From contig JAHIQV010000288.1 of assembly GCA_018903185.1 (NCBI GenBank), forward strand, positions 1 through 5,715: a stretch of DNA of 5,715 bases. Reading direction: 5' to 3'. The DNA comes from Gammaproteobacteria bacterium. GTDB lineage: Bacteria > Pseudomonadota > Gammaproteobacteria > Burkholderiales > Burkholderiaceae_C. Below are positions 1-5,715 of the stretch, one piece after another (the first letter of the stretch is position 1; each line of letters starts with the position of its first letter). The position numbers and the translations under genes are program-made. The notes below the pieces were generated by a model, which did not search any database, had not been told where the DNA came from, and worked only from the letters and a program-made list of their open reading frames with translations.

Positions 1-1756
<1,756 letters not shown>

Positions 1757-1760
1757 TCAA

Positions 1761-1812
1761 CCCAGGATGCCGCGGAACCGGCTTTGCCGGGCCGCCAGCA
1801 TCGCCCCCTGGG
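1761..1812. repeat. Long imperfect palindrome in the zipA-ligA gap
   Basis: The bases fold into one nested hairpin. CCCAG (1761-1765) pairs with CTGGG (1808-1812); GATGC (1766-1770) with GCATC (1798-1802); GCGG (1772-1775) with CCGC (1792-1795); and CCGGC (1778-1782) with GCCGG (1786-1790) around a three-base loop at 1783-1785. Small bulges separate the stems, and 1803-1807 is unpaired on one side. The stem can form in the transcript as well as in DNA. There is no T-run after it in the leftward direction, so it is not a standard intrinsic terminator. Its look is that of short palindromic intergenic repeats scattered through Comamonadaceae genomes; that resemblance is from memory and was not searched. 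Confidence 0.7.
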
Positions 1813-1839
1813 GGGGTCACGCGAAGCGTGGCGGGGGGG
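1810..1839. repeat. Short hairpin framed by two seven-G tracts
   Basis: CACGC (1818-1822) and GCGTG (1826-1830) form a perfect five-base stem with a three-base GAA loop on the plus strand (TTC in the leftward transcript). Seven consecutive G lie on each side, at 1810-1816 and 1833-1839. The right tract directly abuts the zipA stop codon (TGA, 1842-1840), so in the message the hairpin begins right after translation ends. Together with the palindrome at 1761-1812 it fills most of the gap and probably belongs to the same repeat unit. Possible roles are protection of the 3' end of the upstream message, attenuation between zipA and ligA, or simply a mobile-type repeat; the sequence does not decide between them. 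Confidence 0.65.
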
Positions 1840-3000
1840 TCAACTGAACAGCCGCCTCGCCTGCGGCGAACCCGCCGACAGATCATGGCTGTCCAGCGCG
1901 TCGTACAGGCTTTCCAGATCGGCGCCGATGCCGTCCATCGTGTCGGTTGACAGCGGCTGTCCGGCGTCGTCGGTGATCACGCCTTCCATGGCCTCGGCCA
2001 GCGCAGCGGCGGCCTGGCGCATGCGCAGAAACGGTTGTTCGCTGCGCGGCACGTGGGTGACTTCGAGCGACAGCGCCACCTCGCGCAACGCACTTTGTTC
2101 CGGGTCTTCGGCCATGGCGGCCTGCGAATCAAACGCCAGGCTCAGGATGGGCGCTTGTCCCGCCGCGCTGGCGGGCAGCACCATGCGCCCGGGCAGCACG
2201 CCCGCAACGAATCCGTGCCGCGCCGCATTCTGGGCCACATATCCGGGACTCCAGGCGCTGCGACGGGCGCGCAGCGTGAAGCCCAGCTGGGCATCGTGGC
2301 CGCTGGCAAAAGCATCCAGCTCGCGGGCGCGGGCCACCTCGGCCCGCATGTCGGGGAAATCGGGTGCGGCGCCCACCGCATCGGCAAAGGCCTGGGCCTT
2401 GACGACGAACTCGGAGAACTCGATATCGTTGAGCGCGCCGGCACGGTTCGCCAGCTGCACGCCGGCCTGCAGCGCGTGGTAACGCTGCCCGGGCCGGGGA
2501 CCTTCCCATTCACCGCTGATCTCGTTCAGGCCTTCGACGGCAAACGGCTTGCTGCCGACCCGACGCGTGCCAGGCAACGCAGCCAGCAAGGCATCGCCCG
2601 ACACCGGACCTTCAATCGCCAGCGGCGTGATGACGTCGATCAGTGCGTCCAGCCCGGGCCGCTTCTCGGGTGGATTGACAACGTTGTTGAGCGTGACAGG
2701 CACCACCACCGGAGCGCGCGCTTCGCCATCCGCCGCGACCTGCGGCTCCGGCTCGCTCGGGGCCTCGAACGCATGGCCCATCACGGGTTCGATGCGTTCG
2801 GATACCCCATCGTGGTCCTGCTCGGTCACCGGGCCGGTCAGCGGGCTTTCAAAGCTGTGGGGTTCGCCCGCACCGTCTTGCCCGGGGCGTTCGCGGGCGG
2901 TTCGCGGGGCGCTCTTGCTCGTGACCCAGGCGTTGTAGGCCACGACGCCGGCCAGCACGAGCCCTCCGATGATGGCCAGACTGATTTGCAGAGTGCTCAT
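1840..3000 (-). CDS. zipA: ZipA-like membrane-anchored FtsZ-binding cell division protein
   Basis: A complete gene of 386 residues. ZipA tethers FtsZ polymers to the inner membrane at the division site. Residues 4-22 form one hydrophobic segment near the N-terminus (ISLAIIGGLVLAGVVAY). A basic stretch (28-38, SKSAPRTARER) follows, which fits the ZipA topology: N-terminus outside, body in the cytoplasm. Residues 40-113 are an acidic, proline-rich, low-complexity linker, shorter than the roughly 160-residue linker of E. coli. From about 115 to 370 lies the FtsZ-binding domain: its beginning (LDALIDVITPLAIEGPVSGDAL, about 117-138) and especially its end (AEAMEGVITDDAGQPLSTDTM, 335-355) match the pattern of ZipA C-terminal domains. 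The domain is about 250 residues, against about 140 in E. coli, as I recall for beta-proteobacterial members. The start is fixed by an in-frame TGA at 3007-3009; no good Shine-Dalgarno is seen. It begins 25 bases after the smc stop and precedes ligA, a neighbour pair also found in E. coli. The family call is firm; equivalence to E. coli ZipA in function is inferred. Confidence 0.88.
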   Translation of the reverse strand: MSTLQISLAIIGGLVLAGVVAYNAWVTSKSAPRTARERPGQDGAGEPHSFESPLTGPVTEQDHDGVSERIEPVMGHAFEAPSEPEPQVAADGEARAPVVVPVTLNNVVNPPEKRPGLDALIDVITPLAIEGPVSGDALLAALPGTRRVGSKPFAVEGLNEISGEWEGPRPGQRYHALQAGVQLANRAGALNDIEFSEFVVKAQAFADAVGAAPDFPDMRAEVARARELDAFASGHDAQLGFTLRARRSAWSPGYVAQNAARHGFVAGVLPGRMVLPASAAGQAPILSLAFDSQAAMAEDPEQSALREVALSLEVTHVPRSEQPFLRMRQAAAALAEAMEGVITDDAGQPLSTDTMDGIGADLESLYDALDSHDLSAGSPQARRLFS

Positions 3001-3025
3001 GTGTGTTCAGCGGTGGGTGGCGTGA

Positions 3026-5715
3026 TCAGACGGATTCCAGCATGCCGGCAGCGGACTCCATGTCCACCGCGACGATACGCGAAACACCCTGCTCCTGCAT
3101 GGTCACGCCGATCAATTGTTCGGCCATTTCCATGGCGATCTTGTTGTGGCTGATGAACAGGAACTGGGTGCCCTGCTTGCTCATGCTGGTCACCAGGCGC
3201 GAATAGCGCTCGGTGTTGGCGTCGTCCAGCGGAGCGTCCACCTCGTCGAGCAGGCAGAACGGCGCCGGGTTGAGCTGGAAGATGGCGAACACGAGGGCGA
3301 TGGCGGTGAGCGCTTTTTCGCCGCCCGAAAGCAGGTGGATGGTCTGGTTTTTCTTGCCTGGCGGCTGCGCCAGCACCTGCACGCCCGCGTCCAGGATTTC
3401 CTCGCCGGTCATCACCAGACGGGCATTGCCGCCACCGAACAGCTCGGGGAACATGCGGCCAAAGTGTTCGTTGACGGTGTTGAAGGTGCTGCCCAGCAGG
3501 TCGCGCGTTTCGGCGTCGATCTTCTTGATCGCGTCTTCCAGCGTGGTCATGGCTTCGACCAGGTCGGCCGACTGCGCGTCGAGGAAGGTCTTGCGCTCGC
3601 GCGCCGCAGTGAGTTCGTCCAGTGCCGCGAGGTTGACCGCACCCAGCGCCTGGATCTCGCGGTGCATGCGGTCGATCTCGCCCTGCAGACCCGTGAGCCG
3701 CACATTGCCCTCCGAGATGCTCTGCGCCACGGCGGCCAGGTCGGCCTGGGCCTCTTCGAGCTGCTGGCTGTACTGCTCCACCCCCAGGCGCGCGGCCTGT
3801 TCCTTGAGCTGGAAATCGGTGATGCGCTGGCGCAGCGGGTCGAGCTCGCGCTCCAGCTTCAGGCGGTGTTCGTCGCTGGCGCGCAGCTTCATCGTGAGGT
3901 CGTCGTACTGGCTGCGCAGGGCGCCCAGGGTCTGCTCGCGTTCGAGCTTGACGGCCAGCACGTTCTGCAGCCCGGCCTGGGCCGCGGCGTCGCTCAGGCG
4001 GGCCAGCTCTTCGGCGGCCCGCTGCTCTTCGTCGGCGAGCGACTTTTCCTGCGAGGCCGCGGTTTCCAGCGAGCGCTGCAGCTCCCCCTGGCGGGCCTGC
4101 AGGCTGCGCAGGGTGAAGGTGGCCTCCTGCGCGCTGCGCTCCAGCGAGCGTTGCTGCTCGCGCGCCGCATTCAAAGCGCGCTCGGCGTCGAACACCTTGT
4201 CGTCGAACTGGGCGTGACGCTCCTGGCTGTCGGCGAGCATCATGTCCAGCTCTTCGAAGCGGGCCTCGGCCGTCACACGGCGCTCCTGCAGGTCTTCCAG
4301 CTGGGCATCCACCTCGGCCAGATCGGAAGCGATCTGCTCGCTGCGCGCGCGGGTCTGTTCGGCGAGTTGCGTCAGGCGCAGGGCCTCGACCTGCAGCTCG
4401 TGGGCCTTGCCACGCGTTTCGGCGCCTTCGCGGCGCGCGCTCACCAGGCGCTGCGAGGCGTCGCTGTAGGCCGCTTCCGCGCGCACCAGCGCGGTCCGGG
4501 CCTGCTCGGCGATCAGTGCCTGGGCCCGCAGCTCCTTCTCAAGGTGTTCAATTTCCTGCGCGCGCGCCAGCAGGCCGGCCTGCTCGCTGTCGGGCGCGTA
4601 AAAGCTCACGCTGTGCGCGCTGACCGCGTGGCCGCTGGGCACGTAGATCACTTCGCCGGCCTGCAGCTGGGCGCGCTGCGCCATCGCTTCGTCCAGGCTG
4701 GCCGCCGTCAGGCAACCCTGCAACCAGTCACCCAGCAGGGCCTTCTGCCCGGCGTCGTTCAGGCGCAGCCAGTCGGTCAGGGGTTTGAGCCCGCTACCGC
4801 TGGCGCTGCCCGACGCCACGGCGGACGGGCTGTAAAACGCGAGCTTCGCGGGCGGGGCATCGTTGCCAAAGGCTCTCACCATCTCCAGCCGGGACACTTC
4901 GAGCGCGCCCAGGCGCTCGCGCAGCGCGGCCTCGAGCGCGTTTTCCCAGCCGGTTTCGATGTGGATGCGGCTCCACAGGCCCTGCAGGCCGTCGAGTCCG
5001 TGCTTGGCCAGCCAGGGTTGCAGCTTGCCGTCGGTCTTGACCTTCTCCTGCAGCGCCTTGAGCGCTTCCATGCGGGCCGACAGGTCGGACTGTTTCGCCG
5101 ATTCCTGGTTCACCGCCTGCTGGGCGGCGCGGCGCTGCTCGTCGAGGTGGGGCACGCTGTCCTGCAACTCGTGCAGCACAGCGTCGGCCACGTCGGCGGC
5201 TTCCTGCGCCACCACCAGCTGGCTCTGCGCGTCCAGCAGGCGGGCCTCGTCGGGCGCGGCCAGGGCGTTGCGGTCGGCGGCCAGGCGTTCGCGTCGCTGG
5301 TTGAGCTGACGGCTCTGCTCTTCAATGTTGCGCTGCTCGGCGGCCAGCACCTGGATCTGCTGCTGCACCTGGGTGACGCTGCCACGCTGTTCGTTCGCCC
5401 GGTTCTGCGCCTGGCGCAGGCCGTCTTCCAGCGCGGGCAGGGCCACACCCTGCTCTTCGCCTTGGGCGGCGAGCACCACCGACTTTTCTTCAGCCTCGAC
5501 CATGGCTTCGGCCAGCTGCTCCAGCTCCACACCGGCGTCCTGGCTGCGCGTGGTCCACGAGGCCATCTGTTCCTTCAGCTGCACCAGGCGTTGTTCGACG
5601 CGGGTGCGGCCTTCGATCACGAAGCGGATCTCGGCTTCGAGCTTGCCCACCTCGGCGCTGGCCTCGTAGAGCTTGCCCTGGGCCTGGTTGACCTGGTCGC
5701 CCGCGGCGTAGTGCG
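3026..5715 (-). CDS. smc: Chromosome segregation ATPase SMC, N-terminus cut by window edge
   Basis: SMC is the ATP-driven, ring-forming condensin that, with ScpA and ScpB, organises and separates sister chromosomes. The frame is open from the right edge (first full codon 5711-5713, HYAAGDQ...) to TGA at 3026-3028, giving 895 residues. Residues 1 to about 235 are coiled coil rich in A, E, Q, L and R. About 239-376 (4586-4999) is the hinge, with a Gly/Ser/Ala-rich loop (SAVASGSASGSG) between its halves. About 385-690 is the second coiled coil. The C-terminal head starts near GAVNLAALDEL (691) and carries EHFGRMFPELFGGGNARL, the ABC signature LLSGGEK (794-800, 3314-3334), Walker B LLDEVD (821-826, 3236-3253), D-loop APLDDAN (827-833) and the H-loop histidine in ISHNK (856). 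About 280 residues with Walker A should lie beyond the window if the total is near the usual 1170. An internal GTG at 5650 is not the start: the open, SMC-like frame continues past it. First gene of the visible cluster; zipA follows after 25 bases. Confidence 0.97.
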   Translation of the reverse strand, partial: HYAAGDQVNQAQGKLYEASAEVGKLEAEIRFVIEGRTRVEQRLVQLKEQMASWTTRSQDAGVELEQLAEAMVEAEEKSVVLAAQGEEQGVALPALEDGLRQAQNRANEQRGSVTQVQQQIQVLAAEQRNIEEQSRQLNQRRERLAADRNALAAPDEARLLDAQSQLVVAQEAADVADAVLHELQDSVPHLDEQRRAAQQAVNQESAKQSDLSARMEALKALQEKVKTDGKLQPWLAKHGLDGLQGLWSRIHIETGWENALEAALRERLGALEVSRLEMVRAFGNDAPPAKLAFYSPSAVASGSASGSGLKPLTDWLRLNDAGQKALLGDWLQGCLTAASLDEAMAQRAQLQAGEVIYVPSGHAVSAHSVSFYAPDSEQAGLLARAQEIEHLEKELRAQALIAEQARTALVRAEAAYSDASQRLVSARREGAETRGKAHELQVEALRLTQLAEQTRARSEQIASDLAEVDAQLEDLQERRVTAEARFEELDMMLADSQERHAQFDDKVFDAERALNAAREQQRSLERSAQEATFTLRSLQARQGELQRSLETAASQEKSLADEEQRAAEELARLSDAAAQAGLQNVLAVKLEREQTLGALRSQYDDLTMKLRASDEHRLKLERELDPLRQRITDFQLKEQAARLGVEQYSQQLEEAQADLAAVAQSISEGNVRLTGLQGEIDRMHREIQALGAVNLAALDELTAARERKTFLDAQSADLVEAMTTLEDAIKKIDAETRDLLGSTFNTVNEHFGRMFPELFGGGNARLVMTGEEILDAGVQVLAQPPGKKNQTIHLLSGGEKALTAIALVFAIFQLNPAPFCLLDEVDAPLDDANTERYSRLVTSMSKQGTQFLFISHNKIAMEMAEQLIGVTMQEQGVSRIVAVDMESAAGMLESV

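Noticed and set aside
1761..1839. Intrinsic (rho-independent) terminator between zipA and ligA.
   Set aside because: Strong hairpins are present, but neither is followed by a T-rich run in the leftward direction; C-runs follow instead.
2992..3000. zipA and ligA (1730-1738) both begin with the same nine bases, ATGAGCACT.
   Set aside because: Met-Ser-Thr is a common protein start and the match ends there; chance is a sufficient explanation.
2035..3153. A 372-codon plus-strand open frame opposite zipA and the end of smc.
   Set aside because: Same antisense-shadow pattern; it crosses the smc-zipA junction without regard to gene borders and shows no domain.
3213..4217. A 334-codon plus-strand open frame opposite smc, rich in serine, arginine and alanine.
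   Set aside because: Its composition is what the complement of alanine/glutamate/leucine-rich coiled-coil codons gives. No start context or domain supports a real gene.
3026..5650. Treating GTG at 5650 as the start of an 874-residue SMC-like protein.
   Set aside because: The frame stays open to the window edge and the 21 extra residues (HYAAGDQVNQAQG...) fit SMC coiled coil; the ATPase head also needs the N-terminal half.

Overview
The window holds three leftward (minus-strand) housekeeping genes in the order of transcription smc, then a zipA-like gene, then ligA. Both outer genes run off the window: smc lacks its N-terminal part (right edge) and ligA lacks its C-terminal part (left edge). 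The sequence is GC-rich by eye. The gene order, the long beta-proteobacterial form of the ZipA-type protein, and the sequence style of LigA and SMC suggest a beta-proteobacterium of the Burkholderiales, most likely Comamonadaceae (Hydrogenophaga/Acidovorax-like). This placement is inference from protein resemblance, not from a search.

Layout from right to left. Positions 5715-3026 encode the last 895 residues of the chromosome partition/condensin protein SMC: the return coiled coil, the hinge, the second coiled coil, and the C-terminal ATPase head with its signature, Walker B, D-loop and H-loop motifs. After a 25-base gap, 3000-1840 encodes a complete 386-residue membrane-anchored ZipA-like FtsZ-binding protein. 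A 101-base gap (1739-1839) follows. It is filled by a compact, strongly palindromic GC-rich element that looks like a dispersed intergenic repeat. Then 1738-1 encodes the first 579 residues of NAD-dependent DNA ligase, with an intact adenylation site and zinc finger.

The three genes share a strand and close spacing, so they probably form one transcription unit (inferred) linking chromosome organisation, septum assembly and DNA strand sealing. No promoter can be placed in the window; the one for smc would lie beyond the right edge. Neither zipA nor ligA has an obvious Shine-Dalgarno sequence, but an in-frame stop close upstream of each ATG fixes both starts.

I see no mobile element, CRISPR, RNA gene, defence system or other clearly new system. 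The most unusual DNA is the intergenic palindromic element. Long open frames on the plus strand, including one of 801 codons, are best explained as antisense shadows of GC-rich genes.
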